A stretch of 64,000 nucleotides of DNA from Atlantibacter hermannii (GTDB lineage Bacteria; Pseudomonadota; Gammaproteobacteria; Enterobacterales; Enterobacteriaceae), in assembly GCA_900635495.1 (NCBI GenBank), contig LR134136.1:2356001-2420000 (forward strand), in the 5' to 3' direction. The notes under the pieces were generated by a model. The model made no database searches, was not told the DNA's origin, and saw only the letters and a program-made list of their open reading frames with translations. Position 1 is the stretch's first letter. The number at the start of each line of letters is the position of its first letter. Position numbers and translations under genes: made by a program. Of the stretch, positions 35,195-43,410 are shown in pieces.

Positions 35195-37627
35195 ATGAAA
35201 AAAAGACTGGAAGAGATTTTAAATTTAAAAATCTCGCGACGGGATACCGTTACTACCGCCGCAAAAATTGGTTCTGCCGTTGCGTTAAGCAACGCGATTA
35301 CTTTGCCATTTTCATCAACGGCGCTGGCCGCTGATGTTCCTGCCGGGAAAGAAAGTGCTGAAACGGTGCGTCACAGTGCCTGCCTGGTTAACTGTGGCAG
35401 CCGTTGCGCATTGAAAGTCATCGTGAAAGATGACCGGATCGTTCGTATTGAACCTGAAGATGCGAAAGATGATGCGGTATTTGGCGAACACCAAATCCGG
35501 CCATGCCTGCGCGGTCGCTCAAGCCGCTGGCGGGTTTACAGCCCGGATCGCATTAAACATCCGATGAAACGGGTCGGCAAACGCGGTGAAGGCAAATTTA
35601 AACGTATCACCTGGGATGAGGCCACCGCGTTCATTGCGGCGGAACTGAAACGGGTGACCGAAAAATATGGTCGCGAAGCCATTTATTACAACTATCAGTC
35701 CGGTGCGTATTATCACACCTAGGGCACGCCTGCGTGGAAACGCCTGCTCAATCTGACCGGCGGTTATCTTAACTATCATAACACTTACTCTACGGCGCAA
35801 ATCGCCTCTGCCACGCCGTATACCCACGGCAAGTATGTCGGTAGCCATTTCTCGCAAATTGCCCATTCCGATCTGGTGGTGTTTTTCGGCATGAACCTGT
35901 CGGAAACCCGTATGTCCGGCGGCGGGCAGGTGGAAGAGCTGCGCCGTGCGCTTGACGCGTCTAAAGCCCGGGTCATCATTATTGATCCCCGTTATACCGA
36001 TTCGGTGATAGCGGAACACGCCGAATGGCTGCCGATTCGCCCTACGACGGATGCCGCGCTGGTTGCCGGTCTGGCGCATACCCTGATTAGCGAAAACCTG
36101 ATTGACGAAGCGCTGGTAAATCAATACTGCGTAGGCTATGACCGCTCCACGCTGCCTGAAAACGCTGCGCCGAACGCCAGTTATAAAGATTATGTGATGG
36201 GCACCGGCGAAGACGGCATTGAGAAAACCGCCCAGTGGGCGGCGCAGATCACCGGGATCCCGGCGACCCGCATTCAGCAACTGGCCCGGGAAATCGCGGC
36301 GGCACGCGCCTGCTATATCGGCCAGGGCTGGGGGCCGCAGCGCCATGCCAACGGCGAACAAACGGTGCGCGCTATTCAGACGCTGCCCGCCCTTACCGGG
36401 CATTTTGGATTACCGGGCACCAATAATGGCAACTGGCCCTACGGTACCCCTTACGGCGTGCCGCTACTGCCAACCGGCACCAATCCGGTTAAGGCGTCAA
36501 TTCCCTGCTACCTGTGGACTGATGCGATCCAGTCTCCGGAGAAAATGACCGCCACGACCATGGGCGTGAAAGGCGTCGATAAGCTGAACGTCGGAATTAA
36601 GTTGTTTTTCAATCAGGCCGGTAACGCCCTGCTGAATCAGCACGGGGATATCAACCGCACCCGTAAAATCATCGCTGATGAGTCGCTTTGCGAAACCATC
36701 ATCGTGATTGAAAACCACATGACGCCGAGCGCCAAATACGCCGATCTGCTGCTCCCGGAAACCAGTTATCTGGAAGCAGAAGATCTGGTGGACAGTTCCT
36801 ACGCGGCAGGCTCGCACAACTACATGATCGCGCTGCAAAAAACCATCACTCCGATGTGGGAAGTGCGCAGTACCTATGATATTTGCGCCGATATCGCCGG
36901 GCATCTCGGCCTGCGTGAGCAATACACGGAGGGAAGAACCCAGGCGCAGTGGGCGGAATATCATTACCAGCAGATCCGTGAAAAACGCCCCTACCTGCCG
37001 GAGTGGTCAGTCGCCAAAGAAAAAGGCGTTATTGACCAGCAAATCGCCACCGAACGGCAAAGTATCGCCTTTATCGATTTCCGTGAAGATGCGACGGCCC
37101 ATCCGTTAGACACGCCGTCAGGCAAAATCGAGATCTACTCCCAGGCACTGGCGGATCTCGCGCAGAAGTGGACGCTGCCGGAAGGCGACCGCATCCCGGC
37201 GGTACCGGAATTCTGCGTGGTGAAAGAGTCGCACCTTAATAAAGAGTTAACGGCGAAATATCCGCTGCAGCTTAGCGGTTTTCATACCAAGGGACACACC
37301 CACTCCACCTACACCAACGTACTGGCGCTGCATGAGGCCGTGCCGGATGAAGTGTGGATCAACCCGATCGATGCCAGCGCACGTCAGTTGTCATCCGGGG
37401 ATATCGTGCATGTGTTTAACGACCGCGGCGTGGTGGAAATCCCCTGCAAAGTGACCAACCGAATTCTTCCCGGCGTGGCAGCCATGCCGCAGGGTGCCTG
37501 GACGCGGCTGGATAAGCAGGGTGTGGACGTTGGCGGTTGCATTAACTCGCTGACCAGCCACTTGCCGTCGCCGCTGGCGAAAGGCAACCCGCAACACACC
37601 AACCTGGTTGAGATTAAACGCGCATAA
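35195..37627 (+). pseudogene. DMSO/selenate-reductase-type molybdopterin catalytic subunit (DmsA/YnfE family), with in-frame TAG
   Basis: A member of the DmsA/YnfE/YnfF family, exported by Tat. The signal has the twin arginines in ISRRDTVTTAAK, and the processing site is near ALA-A. The [4Fe-4S] ligands are in CLVNCGSRC and PCLRGRS. Molybdopterin segments include MSGGG, IIIDPRYTDS, IGQGWGPQRHANGEQT and the C-terminal PSPLAKGNPQHTNLVEI. Read through, it has about 810 residues, like DmsA (814). TAG at 35720-35722 interrupts it after NYQSGAYYHT, where E. coli YnfE-type proteins continue with QGT; CAG to TAG within a CCAGG Dcm site explains the change. The start at 35195 has GAGGG; an ATG at 35179 is possible. 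Substrate is not predictable. Confidence 0.88.
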
Positions 37628-37640
37628 GGAGTGAATGATA

Positions 37641-38267
37641 ATGAAACAATATGGCTTTTACGTTGACTCCTCGCGCTGTTCAGGCTGTAAAACCTGCCAG
37701 GTGAGCTGTAAAGACAACAAAGATCTCGATGTGGGCCCAAAACTGCGCCGCGTCTATGAATACGGCGGCGGAAGCTGGGTTAAAGAAGGTGAAAGCTGGC
37801 ATAACGACACCTTCACTTACTACCTGTCCATCGCCTGTAACCATTGCGATCAACCTACCTGCGTGGCGGGCTGCCCAACCGGCGCGATGCATAAACGCGA
37901 GGAAGACGGGCTGGTGCTGGTGGATGACTCAGTATGCGTCGGCTGCCGCTATTGCGAAATGCGCTGCCCCTACGGCGCACCGCAATTTGACGCGCAGGCG
38001 AAAGTGATGCGCAAGTGCGATGGTTGTCTGGATCGGCTGGAGAAAAATCTGCGTCCTATCTGTGTGGAATCCTGCCCGCAACGCGCGCTGGATTTTGGCC
38101 CGATTGACGAGCTGCGTCAGAAATACGGCACGGAAAACCAGATTGCGCCCTTGCCTTCCGCGGGCTTTACCCATCCCAACCTGGTGGTGAAACCGCATCC
38201 GAAAGCGCGGGCCACCGGCGATAAAGAAGGCGCGATTCAAAACTTACGGGAGGTGCGTCATGCATGA
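37641..38267 (+). CDS. Iron-sulfur electron-transfer subunit (DmsB/YnfG type)
   Basis: A 208-residue four-cluster ferredoxin-like subunit. Four Cys motifs are visible: CSGCKTCQVSC, CNHCDQPTCVAGC, CVGCRYCEMRC and KCDGCLDRLEKNLRPICVESC. It transfers electrons from the membrane anchor to the molybdopterin subunit on the periplasmic side, and is carried out by the Tat signal of its partner. The ATG at 37641 has AAGGAG at the correct distance; the ATG at 37635 is too near to it. Overlaps the anchor gene by 8 bases. Confidence 0.93.
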   Translation: MKQYGFYVDSSRCSGCKTCQVSCKDNKDLDVGPKLRRVYEYGGGSWVKEGESWHNDTFTYYLSIACNHCDQPTCVAGCPTGAMHKREEDGLVLVDDSVCVGCRYCEMRCPYGAPQFDAQAKVMRKCDGCLDRLEKNLRPICVESCPQRALDFGPIDELRQKYGTENQIAPLPSAGFTHPNLVVKPHPKARATGDKEGAIQNLREVRHA

Positions 38268-39036
38268 GTTACCGTTGGTGTTTTTCACCGTATTAACGCA
38301 AAGCGCCGTCGGCGCGTTCATCCTGCTGCTGATCGGCAGTGCGCTCGGCCATATTGAGCCGCGCCGTCTGGCGATTGGGTTATTCGTCTCGGTATGCGTG
38401 TTTGGCGCTGGCGTGGTGATGGGTATCTTCCACGTCGGTCAACCACTGCGCGCCATCAACATGCTGTTCCGCGTGGGGCATTCGCCGATGAGTAATGAGA
38501 TTGTGCTCTCTGCGGTATTCGGCGCGGTGGCAGGGTTAGCGGCGCTGGGCCTGTTGCTCAATCGCGGCGCAACCCGGCTGTTTACGGTTCTGGCCTGGAT
38601 TGCGGCAGTTATCGGCGTGGTGTTTATTTTTGCCATTCCGCGCATCTATCAGTTGCCGACCGTTGCGGCATGGCGCACTTCATGGACAACCGCCATGATG
38701 GTGTTAACGCCGTTTATCGGCGGCGGCGCGCTGGCGGCAGCACTCGGTGCCCGACGTCTCGGCGCGGTGGTGAGTCTGCTGGCGATTGCGGTGAGCTTCT
38801 GTCTGCGTCCCGGTTATCTGTCTGAAATCGTGATGGCGGATGGCGCGTTAGCGTCGGCGCAATCAAGCTGGTTTACGGCGCAGGCGGTATTGCTGATTAC
38901 CGGCGCGATTGCCGCACTGCTCTATCTGCGTTCGAAAAGCGCGCCAACACTGCTGTTCGCCACGGCATCGCTGGTCATTGCGGCGGAATTGCTTGGCCGT
39001 ATCGCGTTTTATAATTTGTGGGCGATACCGATGTAA
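38260..39036 (+). CDS. Membrane anchor subunit (DmsC/YnfH type)
   Basis: A 258-residue protein with eight predicted membrane helices, matching the DmsC family (HELPLVFFTVLTQSAVGAFI, GIFHVGQPLRAINM, SNEIVLSAVFG). DmsC oxidises menaquinol and anchors the reductase. Start codon overlaps the DmsB-type stop, so the two are translationally coupled. A hairpin lies after the stop. Confidence 0.93.
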   Translation: MHELPLVFFTVLTQSAVGAFILLLIGSALGHIEPRRLAIGLFVSVCVFGAGVVMGIFHVGQPLRAINMLFRVGHSPMSNEIVLSAVFGAVAGLAALGLLLNRGATRLFTVLAWIAAVIGVVFIFAIPRIYQLPTVAAWRTSWTTAMMVLTPFIGGGALAAALGARRLGAVVSLLAIAVSFCLRPGYLSEIVMADGALASAQSSWFTAQAVLLITGAIAALLYLRSKSAPTLLFATASLVIAAELLGRIAFYNLWAIPM

Positions 39037-39045
39037 CACCCTGAA

Positions 39046-39068
39046 GGCGGGCTGTTGCCCGCCTCTTT
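39046..39068 (+). terminator. Hairpin between anchor and chaperone genes
   Basis: GGCGGGC (39046-39052) and GCCCGCC (39057-39063) form a 7-bp stem with loop TGTT, followed by TCTTT. Probably a partial terminator that lowers expression of the chaperone and ferredoxin genes relative to the reductase. Confidence 0.65.
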
Positions 39069-39092
39069 GTCACACTTAATAAGGAATTCTGC

Positions 39093-39686
39093 ATGTCATC
39101 TGCCGCTGTTGTTCCGCGCATCCTGGGCGCGCTGTTTTATTACTCCCCGGATCGGGCGGATGTTAAGGCACTCGTTGACTGTCTACCGACGCTGCCGTCA
39201 CTTTACGCCTGGCGCGATCCGCAACGTGTTTCCGCACTGTGCGATAACTGGCCTGTTCCGGCACAAGAAGAATGGGTCTGGCAATTCTCTGCATTGTTTG
39301 AAGGCCAGGGCGATATGGTCGCGCCGCCGTGGGGTTCGGTGTATCTGGAAAAAGACAATCTGCTGATGGGCGATACCACGGCGGATTACCGGCTGTTTTT
39401 ACGCCAGCATGATATGGCATTCGCCGGTCAGCAAAACGAACCGGAAGATCAGTTTGGCCTGATGTTGCTCGCCTTTTCCGCTTTGATTGAGCGCGACAAT
39501 GCCATCGCCGCCGCTACGCTGCTGGAACAGCACCTTCTTCCCTGGGCGCCGCGCTATCTCGATTTACTTAAGAATAATACGCTGAGCCCGTTTTACGCCC
39601 GGCTGGCGCAGCTTGCCGCCCTGTTTTTGGGCGATATTGAACATCAATACGGCTTACAGCCCGCAACACGACGGACGTTTTTCTGA
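39093..39686 (+). CDS. TorD/DmsD-family Tat proofreading chaperone
   Basis: A 197-residue all-helical protein of the TorD/DmsD family, with LFYYSPDRADVKALVDCLPTLPSLYAW at the N-terminus and the signature WGSVYLEKDNLLMGDTT in the middle. Such chaperones bind the twin-arginine leader of the catalytic subunit and hold it until cofactor insertion. Located as in E. coli ynfEFGH-dmsD. Its TGA overlaps the ATG of the following ferredoxin. Confidence 0.9.
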   Translation: MSSAAVVPRILGALFYYSPDRADVKALVDCLPTLPSLYAWRDPQRVSALCDNWPVPAQEEWVWQFSALFEGQGDMVAPPWGSVYLEKDNLLMGDTTADYRLFLRQHDMAFAGQQNEPEDQFGLMLLAFSALIERDNAIAAATLLEQHLLPWAPRYLDLLKNNTLSPFYARLAQLAALFLGDIEHQYGLQPATRRTFF

Positions 39687-40222
39687 TGAATAAAACCGAG
39701 CGGTATTACCAGGAATATATGTCACACCGGCACGTCAGCCGTCGCGGATTGTTTCGGGCGTTTGTGACAGCGTCACGTAACGTAGCGCCGACTGCTTCCT
39801 CGTTCCCCCCCTGGCCGCTGCCGCCCGGTGCCTCTTCAGCAACACAGTTTTTGACTGCATGTACCCGCTGCGGTCAGTGTGCGGATGCCTGTCCGATGGG
39901 GGTGATTATTCAGCGCGAAGATGGCTATCCGCAACTCGCGATTGAATTCGCCAGCTGTGACGGTTGTGGGCAATGCATTGAGGCCTGTACGACGGACGTT
40001 TTGCAACATCAGGCGCATTTCGACACCCGGTTGCGCCCGTCATTCAGTACCCAGTGTACTCATGCTTCGCGGGGATGCAGGCAGTGTGCCACGGCCTGCC
40101 CGGTTCAGGCCTGCGCCTTTACGGAATCGGCGTTGCCTGTGGTCAATAACGAGCGCTGTAATGGCTGCGGAGAATGTATGATCCAGTGCGATCGCCAGGC
40201 CATCACATTAGCGCAGTGCTGA
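39686..40222 (+). CDS. NapF-like multi-cluster ferredoxin
   Basis: A 178-residue protein with three clear Cys arrays (CTRCGQCADAC, CDGCGQCIEAC, CNGCGECMIQC) plus CRQCATAC, the pattern of NapF. NapF is a cytoplasmic protein that assists the iron-sulfur centre of NapA. A VSRRGLFRAF stretch near residue 18 resembles a twin-arginine motif but no export signal follows. Overlap with the DmsD-type stop suggests a maturation role for this reductase; NapF-like genes are normally found with nap genes, not dms genes. An exact matS motif lies inside at 39764-39776. Confidence 0.87.
   Translation: MNKTERYYQEYMSHRHVSRRGLFRAFVTASRNVAPTASSFPPWPLPPGASSATQFLTACTRCGQCADACPMGVIIQREDGYPQLAIEFASCDGCGQCIEACTTDVLQHQAHFDTRLRPSFSTQCTHASRGCRQCATACPVQACAFTESALPVVNNERCNGCGECMIQCDRQAITLAQC
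39764..39776. other. matS: matS, MatP-binding site (1)
   Basis: GTGACAGCGTCAC fits the matS consensus GTGACRNYGTCAC at every position. MatP bound at such sites organises the Ter macrodomain and acts with the divisome. Inside the NapF-like gene. One-mismatch relatives occur at 7122-7134 and 10448-10460. Confidence 0.85.
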
Positions 40223-40455
40223 TAAGCTTACTGATTAAAGGGTTGATCACAGATTCATATCGTTTATAGTGCCCCGCATCACATATTTTTCGATCTGAGT
40301 TTCTTTGTTCATCATGCTGATTACGCCACCCTGAGTTACCCCCTCTTCTCTTCGCACTGAATAGCGTCAGTGCCTGAACGTCATCCCTTTCTGCGGATGC
40401 GTTTCTGGTTGCGTAAATTTTGCCCTCGCGGGTTCCTTTAACTTATCAATGAGAA

Positions 40456-41940
40456 ATGATTATGCTGCTGTCCTCCACGCGTCAGGACTGGCTGGGTAAT
40501 GTCCGTGGCGACATTCTGGCGGGTATTGTTGTAGCGCTGGCCCTGATCCCTGAATCCATTGCCTTTTCCATTATTGCTGGCGTCGATCCGAAAGTCGGCC
40601 TGTATTCCGCATTCTGTATTACGGTGGTGGTGGCATTTTTCGGCGGACGTCCGGCGATGATCTCCTCTGCGACCGGGGCAATGGCCTTGCTGATGGTCAC
40701 GCTGGTGAAAGAACACGGCCTGCAGTACCTGCTGGCGGCCTCCATACTTTGCGGTGTGTTCCAGCTTCTGGCGGGATATCTGAAACTCGGCAGCCTGATG
40801 CGTTTTGTTTCGCGTTCGGTTGTGACCGGTTTTGTGAATGCGCTGGCGATCCTGATTTTTATGGCGCAGCTGCCGGAACTGACTAACGTCACCTGGCACG
40901 TTTATGCGCTTACGGCGGGCGGCCTGGCTATCATCTATCTTTACCCGCTGATTAACAAAACTATCCCTTCGCCGCTGGTGTGCATCATCGTAATTACCGC
41001 GATTTCGCTCTGGCTTAACCTTGACGTGCGTACCGTTGGCGATATGGGGCAGCTTCCGGACAGCCTGCCGGCGTTTTTCATCCCGGACGTGCCGTTTAAT
41101 CTGGAAACGCTGTGGATCATCCTGCCTTATTCGGCCGGGCTGGCAGCGGTTGGTCTGTTAGAATCAATGATGACGGCAACCATTGTTGATGATATGACCG
41201 ACACGACCAGTGATAAAAACCGGGAATGTAAGGCACAGGGTATCGCGAATATCTGCACCTCATTTATTGGCGGTATGGCTGGTTGCGCCATGATTGGACA
41301 ATCGGTTATTAACGTTAAATCCGGCGCACGCGGACGTTTATCAACCTTAACAGCGGGCCTCGTTCTGCTGGTTCTGGTGGTATTTCTTAATCAGTGGGTT
41401 TCGCGGATCCCCATGGCGGCACTGGTGGCAGTGATGATTATGGTATCTATTGGCACCTTCTCCTGGCGGTCGATTATCAACCTGCGCTCGCATCCGCCAT
41501 CAACCAGTATTGTGATGTTGGCAACGGTTGCCGTGGTGGTGGCCACCCATAATCTGGCGTTCGGCGTACTGACCGGGGTCTTGATTGCCGCGTTAAACTT
41601 CGCCACTAAAGTGGCACGCTTCCTGGACGTGCAAAGCCAGCCGGGCGACGGAATGCGTACTTATCAGGTGTATGGTCAGCTGTTTTTCGCTTCGGCCGAT
41701 CGTTTTGTCGATAATTTTGATTTCCGCGAACCGATCAGCAAAGTGGTGATTGACGTCAGCCATGCGCATTTCTGGGATATCACCGCTGTCGGCGCGCTCG
41801 ATAAAGTGGTCCTCAAATATCGCCGTGCCGGCGTTGAGGTCGACGTGACAGGTATGAATGACGCTACCCGCAAGGTTATCGATCGCTTCGGGCTGCATAA
41901 CAGGCCTGACGCGGCAACCGCAGTGGCGACTGAGCATTAA
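40456..41940 (+). CDS. SulP-family anion transporter with STAS domain
   Basis: A 494-residue SulP protein: membrane helices from residue 10 to about 380 (GDILAGIVVALALIPESIAFSIIAGVDPKVGLYSAF, the family N-terminal block) and a STAS domain at the C-terminus (VVIDVSHAHFWDITAVGALD). Bacterial members move bicarbonate, sulfate or dicarboxylates; the substrate is not evident. The start may be ATG 40456 or 40462, the second having a better placed GAGAA. It lies 230 bases after the DMSO-reductase operon and has its own terminator, so it is probably separately expressed. Confidence 0.92.
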   Translation: MIMLLSSTRQDWLGNVRGDILAGIVVALALIPESIAFSIIAGVDPKVGLYSAFCITVVVAFFGGRPAMISSATGAMALLMVTLVKEHGLQYLLAASILCGVFQLLAGYLKLGSLMRFVSRSVVTGFVNALAILIFMAQLPELTNVTWHVYALTAGGLAIIYLYPLINKTIPSPLVCIIVITAISLWLNLDVRTVGDMGQLPDSLPAFFIPDVPFNLETLWIILPYSAGLAAVGLLESMMTATIVDDMTDTTSDKNRECKAQGIANICTSFIGGMAGCAMIGQSVINVKSGARGRLSTLTAGLVLLVLVVFLNQWVSRIPMAALVAVMIMVSIGTFSWRSIINLRSHPPSTSIVMLATVAVVVATHNLAFGVLTGVLIAALNFATKVARFLDVQSQPGDGMRTYQVYGQLFFASADRFVDNFDFREPISKVVIDVSHAHFWDITAVGALDKVVLKYRRAGVEVDVTGMNDATRKVIDRFGLHNRPDAATAVATEH

Positions 41941-41961
41941 TCCTTTTCCTCTCACGCCTGA

Positions 41962-41984
41962 AACGCCCCTCTGCGGGGCGTTTT
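41962..41984 (+). terminator. Terminator of the SulP gene
   Basis: AACGCCCC (41962-41969) and GGGGCGTT (41975-41982) form a perfect 8-bp stem with a 5-base loop, followed by TT. A strong Rho-independent terminator. Confidence 0.85.
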
Positions 41985-42035
41985 ATCCGCTTCGTGTTGG
42001 CACTCCCGGTTGAAATATCGCGGCATTCCCTTTAT

Positions 42036-42079
42036 ATTCGGCTCATTACCTGAGCCGAATATGTTAGTTATTCGGCTCA
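42036..42079. promoter_or_regulatory. Repeated palindromes upstream of the Fic gene
   Basis: Three copies of the 10-mer TGAGCCGAAT or its complement ATTCGGCTCA stand at 42036-42045, 42051-42060 and 42070-42079. They form a 10-5-10 palindrome and then a 10-9-10 palindrome sharing the middle arm. They end 20 bases before the Fic start, inside the promoter/leader zone, and a nearly identical array lies after the gene. Likely an operator for the C-terminal winged helix of the Fic protein itself. Confidence 0.7.
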
Positions 42080-42098
42080 TCCTGAAGAGGATGTCACC

Positions 42099-43220
42099 GT
42101 GAATTCACCGTGGATCTGGGCGCAACCCGACTGGCCCCATTTTGTCTGGCAGGATGAGCGCGTGCTGCCGCTCACCCGAACCATTCAACGCAAGACTGGA
42201 ATTTTACTCGGCAAATCGTCCGCTACCGATAATACGACTCGCCAGGCGCTGGACACTTTATTGGCCAACGTTCTGGCGTCCAGCGCGATTGAAGATGAGC
42301 GGCTCAATGTGCAGTCCGTTCGTTCTTCACTGGCACGGCGTTTAGGCGTCAGCGATGACAACCCCTGGCCCGTGAGCGATCGTTCGGAAGGCCTGGCGGC
42401 AATGATGTTCGACGCGATTGATAATCGCCTGCAACCGCTGACTTTCGAGCGTCTTTGTCAGTGGCATCGCTGGTTGTTCGCCGAACAGCACGCCTGGCTG
42501 CACCGGGTGATCGTCGGGACGCTGCGTGCCGATGAACCCATGCAGGTGGTGTCAGGCAGACTGGATAAACCGGTTATCCATTTCGAAGCGCCGCCGCGTC
42601 ATGGGCTGGAAGCACAGCTTACGCAGTTTATCGACTGGTTTAACCGCAGCCTGCACGAACCCTTACTGGACCCGCTGGTCCGGGCGGCCATTGCGCATTT
42701 ATGGTTTGTCACCCTGCACCCGTTTGATGATGGCAACGGACGCATGACCCGCGCCCTCACCGATCTGGCGCTGGCCCAGGCCGATGATCAAAGTATTCGC
42801 CTGTACGCCATGTCGGTGGCGATCCTCGAAAGACGCAGCGATTACTACCGCATCCTTGAACAAACGCAAAAAAGCACGCTGGATATTACGGCGTGGCTGG
42901 TTTGGTTTCTGGAAACGCTGGATGCCACGCTTGAACATGCGCTCGACACTATCCAACGCACGCTGATGAAATCCCGCTTCTGGCAGCGCCCGGAAACGCT
43001 GGATATCAGCCCTGAGCAGCAGAAAGTCCTCAACCGGCTTCTCGATGGCGGGGAAAATGGTTTTGATGACGGCATCAGCGCCAGCCAGTATCAAAAGGTG
43101 GCGAAAGTCAGTAAAGCTACCGCCACCCGTCACCTCACACAACTGGTCGACAAAGGGTTACTCCGTAAATTACCCGGAGGCGGTCGCAATACCCGTTATC
43201 ATATTCAGGACCGCGAGTGA
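42099..43220 (+). CDS. Fic-family protein (predicted AMPylase) with DUF4172 and C-terminal winged helix
   Basis: A 373-residue protein with GTG start behind GAAGAGG. Residues 1-100 are DUF4172-like (WPHFVWQDERVLPL), with an SAIEDERL segment that resembles the inhibitory helix motif (S/T-x-x-x-E-x2-x). The catalytic Fic motif HPFDDGNGR starts at about residue 206, with all canonical residues, so AMP transfer to a hydroxyl side chain is expected. Residues from about 320 form a winged helix (YQKVAKVSKATATRHLTQLVDKGLLRKL). The stop TGA is the first three bases of another TGAGCCGAA repeat. The DNA-binding end and the flanking repeats suggest autoregulation. Target protein unknown. Confidence 0.9.
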   Translation: MNSPWIWAQPDWPHFVWQDERVLPLTRTIQRKTGILLGKSSATDNTTRQALDTLLANVLASSAIEDERLNVQSVRSSLARRLGVSDDNPWPVSDRSEGLAAMMFDAIDNRLQPLTFERLCQWHRWLFAEQHAWLHRVIVGTLRADEPMQVVSGRLDKPVIHFEAPPRHGLEAQLTQFIDWFNRSLHEPLLDPLVRAAIAHLWFVTLHPFDDGNGRMTRALTDLALAQADDQSIRLYAMSVAILERRSDYYRILEQTQKSTLDITAWLVWFLETLDATLEHALDTIQRTLMKSRFWQRPETLDISPEQQKVLNRLLDGGENGFDDGISASQYQKVAKVSKATATRHLTQLVDKGLLRKLPGGGRNTRYHIQDRE

Positions 43221-43279
43221 GCCGAAACCCGTTTTAATCACCTCATTACATGAGCCGAATAATGCGTGTTTTCGGCTCA
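43218..43279. promoter_or_regulatory. Repeated palindromes downstream of the Fic gene
   Basis: TGAGCCGAAA at 43218-43227 (overlapping the Fic stop), TGAGCCGAAT at 43251-43260 and its near-complement TTTCGGCTCA at 43270-43279. The last two form a 10-9-10 palindrome, the same geometry as the upstream array, preceded by the same CTCATTAC. Copies on both sides point to a loop-forming operator or to ends of a cassette. Confidence 0.7.
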
Positions 43280-43346
43280 CATCCCCCTTTTACGACCTGA
43301 AGACTTTCGCAACATCGGTGCTGGCGTTAGGGTATTAAATGACGAT

Positions 43347-43369
43347 GTATTGTATGTTGTAACTATATA
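43347..43369 (+). other. ter: Ter site for Tus-mediated fork arrest
   Basis: The core GTATGTTGTAACTA at 43352-43365 agrees with the E. coli Ter core. It lies beside uxaB, where I recall TerC in E. coli, and 15.2 kb from dif. On the + strand the sequence has the G that starts the core at its left, which in E. coli is the blocking face. Forks coming from the dif side (rightward) should therefore be stopped and leftward ones allowed, as for TerC. It lies in the intergenic space between Fic repeats and the uxaB terminator. Confidence 0.88.
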
Positions 43370-43375
43370 AGGTTT

Positions 43376-43399
43376 TAAAAAACCTGGCCGAAGCCAGGT
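43376..43399 (-). terminator. Terminator of uxaB
   Basis: ACCTGGC and GCCAGGT (43382-43399 region) form a 7-bp stem with the stable TTCG tetraloop on the minus strand, followed by a T6 run. Immediately downstream of uxaB and touching the Ter site. Confidence 0.9.
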
Positions 43400-43410
43400 C
43401 TCATTTTCAA

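Noticed and set aside
8148..35722. Amber codon reassignment or pyrrolysine insertion as cause of the two internal TAG codons
   Set aside because: TAG appears only in damaged genes, the codons sit where ordinary residues are expected, and one fits a Dcm-site C to T change. No suppressor tRNA is in the window.
35519..36403. Long frame antisense to the DMSO-reductase subunit
   Set aside because: Low-complexity Arg/Gly-rich translation, typical of the complement of a GC-rich gene.
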